Shown piece after piece: positions 1 through 5,796 of a stretch of DNA of 6,406 bases. The stretch spans positions 1 through 6,406 of the forward strand of contig JAJFFA010000180.1 of the NCBI GenBank assembly GCA_021776885.1, read 5' to 3'. This DNA is from Planctomycetota bacterium (GTDB lineage Bacteria; Planctomycetota; UBA1135; GCA-002686595). Under the pieces are notes generated by a model, which was not told the origin of the DNA, made no database searches, and worked only from the letters and a program-made list of their open reading frames with translations. A program made the position numbers and the translations under genes. Every line of letters starts with the position of its first letter. Positions within the stretch are counted from its first letter, which is position 1.

Positions 1-541
1 ACTTCACGATCGTCGTGCCGTTGCGCGCCAGGTGCAGCTCGAAGTCGCGGATGGACTCGAAGCGCTCCTGCCACAGGCGCTCGAGGTCCTCGGTAGCGGG
101 CACGCGCTGCGCCTGCAGGTACTCAGGATGGACGCGCACCACCAGGGTCTCCTCGTAGTGGCTGCGGTTGAAGATCCCGATGCGGCCGCGCTCGGGCAGC
201 CGGCCGGCGACGCGCCAGAGGAAGTCGTGGTCCAGCTCGCGGGAGGAGGGCGCCTTGAAGCCCTGCACCTGGAAGCCGGCCGGGTTGACCCCCGTCGTCA
301 CCGCCCGGATCGTGCTGTCCTTGCCCGCGGCGTCCATGGCCTGGAAGACGAGCAGCAGCGCGCGTCGGTCCTCGGCGTGCAGGGCGCGCTGCAGGGTCGC
401 GATGCGCTCGACCTCCGCGGCCAGGGCCTTGCGGGCTTCCTTCTTGTCGGGCGCCCCCTGCGGCGCGGCGCTGGGAACGTCCCCCAGCACGAAGGAGTGA
501 TCGAAGGGGACCAGGTGGCGGCCTTGGACGGGAAGCGACAT
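1..541 (-). CDS. PPK2-family polyphosphate:nucleotide phosphotransferase (partial, 3' end beyond window)
   Basis: Soluble kinase that moves phosphate between polyphosphate and nucleotides in the cytoplasm (known for the PPK2 family). The 180 visible residues hold the N-terminal half of the P-loop fold. The Walker A segment is QAMDAAGKD (68-76 region, K74), followed by 'VNPAGFQVQGFKAPS', then the Walker B-side motif IFNRSHYEETLVVRVHPE (123-140) and 'ERFESIRDFELHLARNGTTIVK' at the edge. The FNRSHYE form resembles PPK2 proteins acting on AMP/ADP (class III or PPK2_rel type) more than the FDRSWYN form of class I. The lid helices and C-terminus lie off the window. Two in-frame ATGs exist, at 541 and 550. 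The first has AGGA 8 nt upstream and the second AAGGGG 6 nt upstream; I chose 541 because its GGAT-7nt-ATG spacing recurs at two other genes here. It is divergent from the receiver gene. Family call is firm; class and start are less so. Confidence 0.93.
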   Translation of the reverse strand, partial: MSLPVQGRHLVPFDHSFVLGDVPSAAPQGAPDKKEARKALAAEVERIATLQRALHAEDRRALLLVFQAMDAAGKDSTIRAVTTGVNPAGFQVQGFKAPSSRELDHDFLWRVAGRLPERGRIGIFNRSHYEETLVVRVHPEYLQAQRVPATEDLERLWQERFESIRDFELHLARNGTTIVK

Positions 542-668
542 GCCGCGCATCCTGAGCCCCTTGGGGGACCCGTCAAGGCCGCTTTCCCAGGATCGACGCG
601 GACGAGGTTCGGAATCCGAGATCGGCCTGGGGGGGTAGGCGAGGGAGCGCCGATAACTGGAACCATAC
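542..668. promoter_or_regulatory. Divergent intergenic control region between PPK2 and receiver genes
   Basis: This 127-bp gap between two divergently transcribed genes must hold both promoters. A perfect 5-1-5 palindrome, TCGGA-A-TCCGA, lies at 609-619 and overlaps a second dyad, CCGA-GA-TCGG (616-625); either could be an operator. On the plus strand GATAAC (652-657) is a weak -10 candidate, but it is too close to the ATG to leave much leader, and no convincing -35 precedes it. GGAA (659-662) sits 6 nt before the ATG at 669 and is the likely ribosome site of the receiver gene. On the minus strand a TTGACG hexamer (complement of about 572-577) resembles a -35 for the kinase gene, with no good -10 partner. 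Promoter positions are guesses; that the region is regulatory follows from gene orientation. Confidence 0.45.
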
Positions 669-1097
669 ATGGTTGCTCAGACACGCTCGCCTACCGTCCT
701 GCTCGTCGAGGACGACGAGATCGACGCGATGGCCGTCAAGCGCGCCTTCAAGAAGGGCCGCTTCGACTGCCCGATCCTGCATGCCACCGACGGCATCGAG
801 GCCCTGGCGGTCCTGCGCGGGGAGGGTTGCGAGCCCGTGCCGCGCCCCTTCGTCATGCTGCTCGACCTGAACATGCCGCGCATGGGTGGCTTCGCCCTGA
901 TCGACGAGCTGCGCTCGGACCCCGACTTCGCGGACGTGGCGATCTTCGTCCTCACGACCTCGAACGACGACCGTGACCGCAGCGCCGCCGAACAGCGCCA
1001 GGTGGCCGGCTACCTGGTCAAGACGCAGATCGCCGACGACTACACGATCCTGTTCGACGCCCTGCGTCGGCACGGGCTCATGCCCCCGCAGGCCTGA
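669..1097 (+). CDS. Stand-alone receiver-domain response regulator (CheY/Rcp1-like)
   Basis: At 142 residues this is a single receiver domain with no output domain, so it probably signals by protein contact or as a phosphorelay intermediate in the cytoplasm. The acidic pocket is E14-D15-D16 in 'VLLVEDDEIDA', the phosphoacceptor is D66 in 'MLLDLNMPRMGG', the switch threonine is T96 in 'FVLTTSND', and the conserved lysine is K118 in 'GYLVKTQ'. The D66-to-T96 (30) and D66-to-K118 (52) distances equal those of CheY (D57, T87, K109), so the active site looks intact. The usual K-P is K-T here; K followed by a small polar residue, with 'DLNMP.M.G' and 'LTTS', is typical of Rcp1-like regulators paired with phytochrome or other hybrid histidine kinases. 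No partner kinase is visible. The start has GGAA 6 nt upstream. It is followed by a hairpin and then the sulfatase-like gene 48 nt on. Confidence 0.95.
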   Translation: MVAQTRSPTVLLVEDDEIDAMAVKRAFKKGRFDCPILHATDGIEALAVLRGEGCEPVPRPFVMLLDLNMPRMGGFALIDELRSDPDFADVAIFVLTTSNDDRDRSAAEQRQVAGYLVKTQIADDYTILFDALRRHGLMPPQA

Positions 1098-1102
1098 GCC
1101 TC

Positions 1103-1118
1103 GGCCGCGGGAGCGGCC
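1103..1118 (+). other. Perfect 6-bp hairpin with GNRA tetraloop between receiver and sulfatase-like genes
   Basis: GGCCGC-GGGA-GCGGCC is a perfect inverted repeat with a GGGA loop, which fits the stable GNRA class. It begins 5 nt after the receiver stop codon. No T-run follows (the next bases are CGCCCGGC), so it is not a standard intrinsic terminator. It may protect or attenuate the receiver transcript, or form by chance in GC-rich sequence. Confidence 0.35.
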
Positions 1119-1132
1119 CGCCCGGCATCGGG

Positions 1133-1145
1133 TAGGATCCGCGCC
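1133..1145 (+). promoter_or_regulatory. TAGGAT start-proximal element of sulfatase-like gene (-10-like or ribosome site)
   Basis: TAGGAT (1133-1138) ends 7 nt before the ATG at 1146. It can be read as a ribosome-binding site (AGGA, 8-nt spacing) or as a TANNNT -10 hexamer whose start point would fall on the ATG, giving a leaderless mRNA. The same GGATCCGCNCC-ATG arrangement precedes the barrel gene at 4107. No clear -35 is visible upstream. Confidence 0.35.
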
Positions 1146-2648
1146 ATGCGCCGCCGGGTCCCCCCTTCGCTCCTGCTCGCCTGCGCCCTCCTGGGCGGAA
1201 GCTCGTGTGGTGCAGACTCGAGCCCTGCACGCGACGCCTCCCCGGCACAGCAGGACGCTCCGACGGCGGCCGCACAAGGGGCGGGGAGCGCGCCCCTGGC
1301 GAACATCGTCGTCGTCAGCATCGACACCCTGCGCGCCGATCACCTGGGGTGCTACGGCTACTTCCGCGACACGTCGCCGCAGCTCGACGCCCTGGCGGCC
1401 GAGTCGATCCTGTTCGAGCGCTGTCTGGCGCCCATGGCGACCACGTTGCCGAGCCACGTGACCCTGTTCACCGGGACGTCCCCGATCGAACACGGCATCC
1501 TCGCCAACTTCGTGCACGGCGGTCGGCGCTACCGGCCCAGCGAGGGCATGATCACCCTGGCCATGTACCTGAAGGGCCTGGGCTACGACACGGCCGCCTT
1601 CGTCAGCGCCCTGCCCCTGAAGCGGCGCATGGGACTGGACCCGGGCTTCGACGTGTACTCGAACCCCAGCGAGCCCCAGCGCCGCGCCCACGAGACCAAC
1701 TGGAACGTCATGACCTGGTTGCAGCAGCCACGCGACCGGCCGTTCCTGCTGTGGGTTCACTACTTCGACCCGCACAGTACCTTCGATCCGCCGGCGCCCT
1801 ACGACGAGAGCTTCCGCGCGGGGGACGGGGTCGAGGAGTACATCGCCGCGCGCCGCATCGGCGAGCTCGAGGAGCGCCCCACGGGGCAGGCGAGCGAGAG
1901 CGTCGAGAGCATCAACCTCTACGACGGCGAGATCCGCTACACCGACGAGCAGCTGGGCAAGCTGCTGCAGACCCTGCGTGCCCTGCCGTCCTGGGAGCGC
2001 ACCCTCGTCGCCGTCGTCGGCGACCACGGCGAGGGTCTGAACCAGCACGGCATGCCCGGCCACGGCCAGACCTGGGACGAGCAGCTGCACGTCCCCTTCC
2101 TGATCCGAGCCCCGGGCCACACGCCGCGCCGCGTGGCCACGACCAGCGCCATCGCCGACGTGGTGCCGACCCTCCTGGGCCTGATCGAGCTGCCCGGCGA
2201 GGCGGCCTTCGTGGCGCAGATGAGCGGCATCGACGTCCTGGCCCAGGACGACGCGGAGCGCTACGTCGTCGGTCAGAGCTCGGGCCGCCAGGAGGAGTTC
2301 GACCTGGAGCGCACCTGGTGCCTGACGGGTCAGCGCTGGAAGCTCGTGCGCCACGCCAGCGGCGCCCTCGAGCTCTACGACCGCGCGCGCGACCCCCACG
2401 AGCTGAGCGACGTCTCCGCCGACCATCCCGATGTCCTGTCGCGGCTCTCCTTCGCCCTCGACAACGAGCTGGAGGGCCAGCGCACCCGTGCCCGCGAGCT
2501 CGGCCCGGAGCGCTTCCTCACCGACGACGTGCCGGACGGCCCACGCAAGCGCAAGCGTGCCGACTCCGACGAAGAGGACCTGCTTACCCCCGAGGAGCTG
2601 GAGGGCCTGCGCGCCCTGGGCTACAGCGGCGGCGACGAGGACGACTGA
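1146..2648 (+). CDS. Exported sulfatase-superfamily (alkaline-phosphatase fold) hydrolase or transferase with Thr nucleophile
   Basis: A 500-residue PF00884-type protein. The N-terminus is a signal peptide (hydrophobic 8-18) ending GGSSC, so C21 may be lipidated; a low-complexity Ala/Pro/Gln linker to about 50 follows. The core starts at 'ANIVVVSIDTLRADHLGCYGY' (52-72) with metal ligand D60; the usual second Asp is T61. The catalytic motif is 'APMATTLPSHVTLFTG': where sulfatases have C/S-x-P-S-R, this has T100-L-P-S-H104. Other likely ligands are H210 ('HYFDPHSTFDPP'), D293-H294 ('VVGDHGEGL'), and H301 and H306 ('QHGMPGHGQTWDEQLHVPFLI'). A basic-acidic linker (467-478) precedes the tail 'TPEELEGLRALGYSGG', seen in many sulfatase-like proteins of such bacteria. 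Thr nucleophiles are known in the superfamily (nucleotide pyrophosphatases, LtaS, EptA), so a phosphoester or phospholipid substrate is as likely as a sulfate ester. Its stop overlaps the ribosome site of the MATE gene. Confidence 0.92.
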   Translation: MRRRVPPSLLLACALLGGSSCGADSSPARDASPAQQDAPTAAAQGAGSAPLANIVVVSIDTLRADHLGCYGYFRDTSPQLDALAAESILFERCLAPMATTLPSHVTLFTGTSPIEHGILANFVHGGRRYRPSEGMITLAMYLKGLGYDTAAFVSALPLKRRMGLDPGFDVYSNPSEPQRRAHETNWNVMTWLQQPRDRPFLLWVHYFDPHSTFDPPAPYDESFRAGDGVEEYIAARRIGELEERPTGQASESVESINLYDGEIRYTDEQLGKLLQTLRALPSWERTLVAVVGDHGEGLNQHGMPGHGQTWDEQLHVPFLIRAPGHTPRRVATTSAIADVVPTLLGLIELPGEAAFVAQMSGIDVLAQDDAERYVVGQSSGRQEEFDLERTWCLTGQRWKLVRHASGALELYDRARDPHELSDVSADHPDVLSRLSFALDNELEGQRTRARELGPERFLTDDVPDGPRKRKRADSDEEDLLTPEELEGLRALGYSGGDEDD

Positions 2649-2650
2649 GG
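2647..2650 (+). promoter_or_regulatory. Ribosome-binding site overlapping the upstream stop; sets TTG start of MATE gene
   Basis: GAGG overlaps the TGA stop (2646-2648) of the sulfatase-like gene and lies 7 nt before TTG at 2658, but 13 nt before the in-frame GTG at 2664. The spacing favours TTG. The overlap implies translational coupling of the two genes. Confidence 0.55.
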
Positions 2651-2657
2651 CAGCCCT

Positions 2658-4028
2658 TTGGCCGTGGGTACGACGCGACGTGAAGCGCGGGCTCTGATCG
2701 CCCTCGCCCTACCGATCATCGGTACGAACTTGGGCACGATGCTGCTCGGCTTCGTCGACACGCTGATGGTCGGGCGCTTCTCCAAGGAGGCCCTGGCCGC
2801 CGCGGTGCTGGCCAACGTCTGGATCAGCGGCACGTCCTTCTTCGCCATGGGCGTCGTGCTCGGGATGGACCCCATCATCACCCAGGCGCATGGGGCGCGG
2901 GACGCGGAGCGCGCGGGCCTGTGCCTGCAACGCGGTGTCGTCGTCGCCCTGGGCGTCTCCCTGGTCCTGGCCCTGTCGTGGGTCTTGACCGGACCGTTCC
3001 TGCGCCTGACCGGACAGTCGCCCGAGCTGAGTGCGATGGCGCACCGCTACGTCCTGGTTCAGATCCCCAGCGCCGTCTTCCTGCTGCTCTTCACGGCCCT
3101 GCGCCAGTACCTCCAGGGTCGCGGCGTGCTCTGGCCGGCCCTGGTCGTGACCCTCGTCGCCAACGGGCTGAACGTCGTCTTCAACCGCCTCTTGATCTTC
3201 GGCGGCCTGGGCATCCCCGCGCTGGGGCTCGAGGGCGCGGGCATCTCGACCGCCCTGACCCGCACCCTGCTCTTCGTCGGCCTGCTCGTGATCGTGCGCG
3301 CCCGGCGCCTGCACCACGGTGCCTGGCTGCCCTGGAGCCGGCGCGCCCTCGAGCGCAAGGGCCTGGCCGAGGTGCTGCGCTACGGCCTGCCGGTCGGCGT
3401 GCAGTTCTCTCTCGAGGTCTGGGCCTTCGCCACCGCGACCCTGATGGCCGGCCGCCTGGGCACCGTCGCGGTCGCCGCCCACGGCATCGTCCTGACCATG
3501 GCCAGCCTGACGTTCATGGTGCCCATGGGCGTCTCCCACGGCGCGGTCACCCACATCGGCAACCTGCTCGGCGAGGGCGCCTTCGCCCGCGCCCAGCGCG
3601 CCTCGTGGGTCGCCTTCGGCCTGGGCGCCGTGGCCATGTCGATCTGCGCTCTGATCTTCCTCCTGGGCCGCGACGCCCTGCCCCTGCTCTTCACCACCGA
3701 GCCCGAGCTGCGTGTCCTGTGCGCGACGATCCTGCCCATCGCGGCCGCGTTCCAGATCTTCGACGGCGTGCAGGTCGTCGGCGCCGGCATCCTGCGCGGC
3801 ATGGGCCGCACCGCGCCGGCGGCCTGGTTCAACCTGCTCGCCTACTGGGCCCTCTCCCTGCCCCTGGCCGGCTGGATGGCGTTCGAGCTCGGCATGGGCT
3901 TGCGCGGCGTCTGGTGGGGACTGGCCCTGGGCCTGTGCATCGTCGCCCTGTTGATGCTGTTCTGGAACCGCCTGCGCGGCCCCGCGAGCCTGGATCCCGG
4001 ACGTGACCCGGGCGCCCACGTTTCGTGA
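2658..4028 (+). CDS. MATE-family (NorM-type) cation-coupled multidrug/metabolite exporter
   Basis: A 456-residue inner-membrane protein, normal length for the family, with about twelve hydrophobic segments in two six-helix halves joined by a basic loop (215-240). MATE exporters swap Na+ or H+ for cationic drugs or metabolites. Three NorM cation-site acids are conserved: D34 in 'GFVDTLMVGR' (helix 1), E253 in 'GVQFSLEVWAF' (helix 7) and D369 in 'IFDGVQVVGAGILRG' (helix 10), matching D36, E255 and D371 of Vibrio NorM. Other family signatures are 'PIITQAHGA' (72-80), 'ALRQYLQGRG' (147-156) and 'NVVFNRLLIFG' (172-182). The start is TTG, chosen because GAGG sits 7 nt upstream; GTG at 2664 would remove only two residues. 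It lies 9 nt after the sulfatase-like stop, so the two are co-transcribed and probably coupled. The polar tail after 440 is short and unremarkable. The substrate cannot be inferred. Confidence 0.95.
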   Translation: MAVGTTRREARALIALALPIIGTNLGTMLLGFVDTLMVGRFSKEALAAAVLANVWISGTSFFAMGVVLGMDPIITQAHGARDAERAGLCLQRGVVVALGVSLVLALSWVLTGPFLRLTGQSPELSAMAHRYVLVQIPSAVFLLLFTALRQYLQGRGVLWPALVVTLVANGLNVVFNRLLIFGGLGIPALGLEGAGISTALTRTLLFVGLLVIVRARRLHHGAWLPWSRRALERKGLAEVLRYGLPVGVQFSLEVWAFATATLMAGRLGTVAVAAHGIVLTMASLTFMVPMGVSHGAVTHIGNLLGEGAFARAQRASWVAFGLGAVAMSICALIFLLGRDALPLLFTTEPELRVLCATILPIAAAFQIFDGVQVVGAGILRGMGRTAPAAWFNLLAYWALSLPLAGWMAFELGMGLRGVWWGLALGLCIVALLMLFWNRLRGPASLDPGRDPGAHVS

Positions 4029-4055
4029 GCCAGCGACCCGGCCCACGCGAGTCAG

Positions 4056-4091
4056 GGGGCATGCGCGAGCAGGGGTCGAAGCGTATGCTCC
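4056..4091 (+). other. Imperfect 11-bp hairpin in the MATE-barrel gap
   Basis: GGGGCATGCGC (4056-4066) pairs with GCGTATGCTCC (4081-4091) through nine Watson-Crick and two G-U pairs around a 14-nt loop. It lies 15 nt before the barrel gene in a 78-nt gap. No T-run follows. TATGCT (4084-4089) in the right arm also resembles a -10 hexamer, so the site could be a promoter, a leader hairpin or a weak terminator. Confidence 0.3.
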
Positions 4092-4106
4092 GCGCGGATC
4101 CGCTCC

Positions 4107-4922
4107 ATGCCGCGCCCCTTCCCCGTCCTCGCCGCGTCGTGCCTCGCCCTCGCCTCCTTCGCCAGCGCCGGGGGCTGCCAGCTCGCGGGTGAGACGGCCC
4201 AGGCCACGCCGCAGCGTCCACGCTTCGCGTCGAACGCCTTCACCACCGCGCCGGGCACCTTCGAGCTGCAGTCGGGCGTGTCCCTCGGCACCGCGAGCCG
4301 CGTCGACTCGCCCGTGCGGCTGAAGTTCGGGCAAGAGAGCGGCGAGGTCTTCGTGGGCTGGTCACCCTACGTCGAGTTCGCGGGCGAGGCCGGCATCGGC
4401 GACGTGCAGGTCGGCACGCGCCAGGCGCTCGGCGGCCAGGCGGGCGACGCGCGCCGCTACGCCTTCTCGAGCAGCGTGACCCTGCCCACGGCCGAGGTGG
4501 GCACCGGGCGCGGCGTCGACGAGACCGCCGTGCACCTGGCGGGTATCGTCACCCAGAGCGCGCCGCGCCTGATCCTGAACGGCGCCTGGCAGCTGGGACT
4601 CCTGGGCGAGACCGCCCAGGGCGGGCTCGACCTCGAGCACGCCCTGGCCGCCGGCCTGACCAGCGCCTTCGCGCCCCACGCCTCGTTCTTCACCGAGCTG
4701 GCCCTGATCCTGACGCCGGAGCGCGACTTCGAGCGCGTCGTCGCCACCGTCGGGCTGGCCTGGTCGGCGCACCCGTCCCTGGTCTTCGACCTGGGCCTGG
4801 CCTTCTCCTACGACGACCGCGAGGACTTCCCCGAGGACGACGCCGAGGCGGCGCTGCTCTTCGGGGTGACCCAGAACTTCGGCCTGATCCGCGCCCTGCG
4901 CCAAGGGCCAGGGAGTCGCTGA
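4107..4922 (+). CDS. Exported beta-barrel 'transporter' protein, MetA/phenol-degradation type (paralog 1)
   Basis: A 271-residue exported protein resembling the PF13557 group (annotated 'putative MetA-pathway of phenol degradation', thought to be outer-membrane barrels of unproven function). The signal peptide (1-21) ends ASA before GGCQ. Cleavage after A21 by signal peptidase I is plausible, but C24 also fits a permissive lipobox. The mature part opens with the family-like 'TPQRPRFASNAFTTAPGTFELQSGVSL' region (34-60, few residues quoted), then alternates short polar turns with amphipathic strands: 'GIGDVQVGTR' (96-105), 'SSSVTLPTAE' (121-130), 'QLGLLGETAQGGLD' (162-175), and a last strand 'ALLFGVTQNFGL' (249-260). 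The start has GGA 8 nt upstream. The next gene begins 17 nt after its stop and is a clear paralog. It could form a pore or be a peripheral lipoprotein; which compound it handles, if any, is unknown. Confidence 0.8.
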   Translation: MPRPFPVLAASCLALASFASAGGCQLAGETAQATPQRPRFASNAFTTAPGTFELQSGVSLGTASRVDSPVRLKFGQESGEVFVGWSPYVEFAGEAGIGDVQVGTRQALGGQAGDARRYAFSSSVTLPTAEVGTGRGVDETAVHLAGIVTQSAPRLILNGAWQLGLLGETAQGGLDLEHALAAGLTSAFAPHASFFTELALILTPERDFERVVATVGLAWSAHPSLVFDLGLAFSYDDREDFPEDDAEAALLFGVTQNFGLIRALRQGPGSR

Positions 4923-4939
4923 CAGCGCGACCTCAACCC

Positions 4940-5779
4940 ATGCACCACTCCACCTCCAACCTCCCGGCCCTGGCCCTGCTCCTGGCCCTTCTCCTGGCCC
5001 TTCTCCTGGCATTGGGCAGCGCCTGCGCAGTGCCCGGGAACGGCGCGACGGTCACGCCCCAGCGCCCCACGTTCTCGTCCGACACCTCGACCACCGCCCA
5101 CGGCACCCTCGAGCTCGAGTCCGGACTGGCCATCGACCCCACCGACTCCTTCGACTCGCCGCTGACGTCGAAGTACGGCGCCGACGAGCACGGCGACGTG
5201 TTCATCGGCATCTCGCCCCTGGTGCAGGTCGAGACGCCCGCTGGCGACGAGTCGGGGATCGGCGACCTGACCGTGGGCACGCGCCACAAGTTCCGCGCCG
5301 AGGACCGCGAGACGCCCTCCCTGGCCTGGCTGGCCGCGGTGCGCCTGCCCACGGGGGACGACACGAAGGGCCTGGGGCGCGGCGAGACCGACGTCTTCCT
5401 GGCCGGCATCGCCTCGAAGACCCTCGACGACGTGGCCGTCACCGGCTACTACCAGCTCGGGCTGCTGGGCGAGACGGGGCAGGGCGGACTCGACGCCCAG
5501 CATGGCTTCGCCCTGGCCGGCTCGCGCCCGCTGCAGGACGCGCTGGTCGGCTTCGGCGAGGTCGCCTTCACCTGGATTCCGGAGCTGAGCGACGAGCAGG
5601 TCTTCACCACCGTGGGGCTCGGCTACGCCTTCTCCGAGGAGGTCTTCCTCGACGTCGGCGTCGTCATCGGCTTGACCGACGGCGTCTCCGACCTTGCGCT
5701 GTTGATCGGCGTCACGCAGAACTACGGCCAGGCGGGACGCCCCGGGCGCCCCGGGGCCCCGATCGGAGCGCAACCCTAG
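4940..5779 (+). CDS. Exported beta-barrel 'transporter' protein, MetA/phenol-degradation type (paralog 2)
   Basis: A 279-residue paralog of the preceding gene, collinear over almost its whole length: 'VTPQRPTFSSDTSTTAHGTLELESG' region (38-62), 'GIGDLTVGTR' (106-115), 'AAVRLPTGD' (132-140), 'QLGLLGETGQGGLD' (172-185, 13 of 14 residues shared) and last strand 'ALLIGVTQNYG' (253-263). It differs in a Leu/Ala repeat signal peptide coded by a 12-bp tandem repeat, a 'TPAGDES' insertion near 99-105, and a Gly/Pro-rich tail (264-279) past the last strand. Cleavage may follow A30 (A-C-A), or C29 may be lipidated under a permissive lipobox. There is no good ribosome site close to the ATG (GGGAG is 24 nt away), so translation probably depends on coupling to paralog 1. 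Its TAG stop lies inside the CTAG bordering the inserted element. Confidence 0.8.
   Translation: MHHSTSNLPALALLLALLLALLLALGSACAVPGNGATVTPQRPTFSSDTSTTAHGTLELESGLAIDPTDSFDSPLTSKYGADEHGDVFIGISPLVQVETPAGDESGIGDLTVGTRHKFRAEDRETPSLAWLAAVRLPTGDDTKGLGRGETDVFLAGIASKTLDDVAVTGYYQLGLLGETGQGGLDAQHGFALAGSRPLQDALVGFGEVAFTWIPELSDEQVFTTVGLGYAFSEEVFLDVGVVIGLTDGVSDLALLIGVTQNYGQAGRPGRPGAPIGAQP
4970..5014 (+). repeat. 12-bp tandem repeat coding the signal-peptide core of paralog 2
   Basis: Units at 4970-4981, 4982-4993 and 4994-5005 (CTGGCCCTKCTC; the last two identical) are followed by a degenerate partial copy, 5006-5014. They encode LALL-LALL-LALL-LAL, residues 11-25. The unit keeps frame, so slippage would only lengthen or shorten the hydrophobic core by four residues per step. 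Confidence 0.85.
5739..5757 (+). other. Perfect 8-bp GC hairpin at the 3' end of paralog 2
   Basis: GCCCCGGG-CGC-CCCGGGGC is a perfect inverted repeat lying 19 nt before the paralog 2 stop. It encodes part of the Gly/Pro/Arg tail. No T-run follows, so it is not a classical terminator. It may slow ribosomes or stabilise the 3' end, or only reflect the GC-rich GRPGRPG codons. Confidence 0.35.
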
Positions 5780-5796
5780 CAGCCCGTTGAAGAAGT
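5775..5796 (+). repeat. Left terminal inverted repeat of the inserted element
   Basis: A 22-bp arm, perfectly complementary to 5922-5943 (the outermost C-G pair may be chance). Pairing stops inward at 5797 but resumes as TCCGG (5799-5803) with CCGGA (5915-5919), so the palindrome is partly extended, in competition with the third internal hairpin. Confidence 0.9.

Noticed and set aside
32..976. 314-residue plus-strand frame across the PPK2 gene and receiver
   Set aside because: It covers the antisense of PPK2 and then an off-frame of the receiver; both real genes have full motif support.
573..2426. 617-residue open frame antisense to the receiver and sulfatase-like genes
   Set aside because: Translation is low in complexity, rich in Gly/Arg/Val/Gln with no recognisable domain. 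It mirrors genes with clear catalytic motifs, and such frames are expected in GC-rich DNA.
1205..2683. 492-residue open frame in another frame over the sulfatase-like gene
   Set aside because: Arg/Pro/Gly-rich shadow; the frame starting at 1146 carries the motifs, signal peptide and ribosome site.
2709..4334. 541-residue open frame antisense to the MATE gene
   Set aside because: Polar Gln/Gly/Asp-rich shadow with no domain, opposite a protein with conserved membrane helices.
4970..5014. CRISPR-like repeat
   Set aside because: Units are directly abutting 12-mers without spacers and lie in frame within a signal peptide.
5739..5757. Rho-independent terminator after paralog 2
   Set aside because: The stem is strong but has no T-run, lies before the stop codon, and the pre-insertion layout implies transcription continued into the hydrolase gene.
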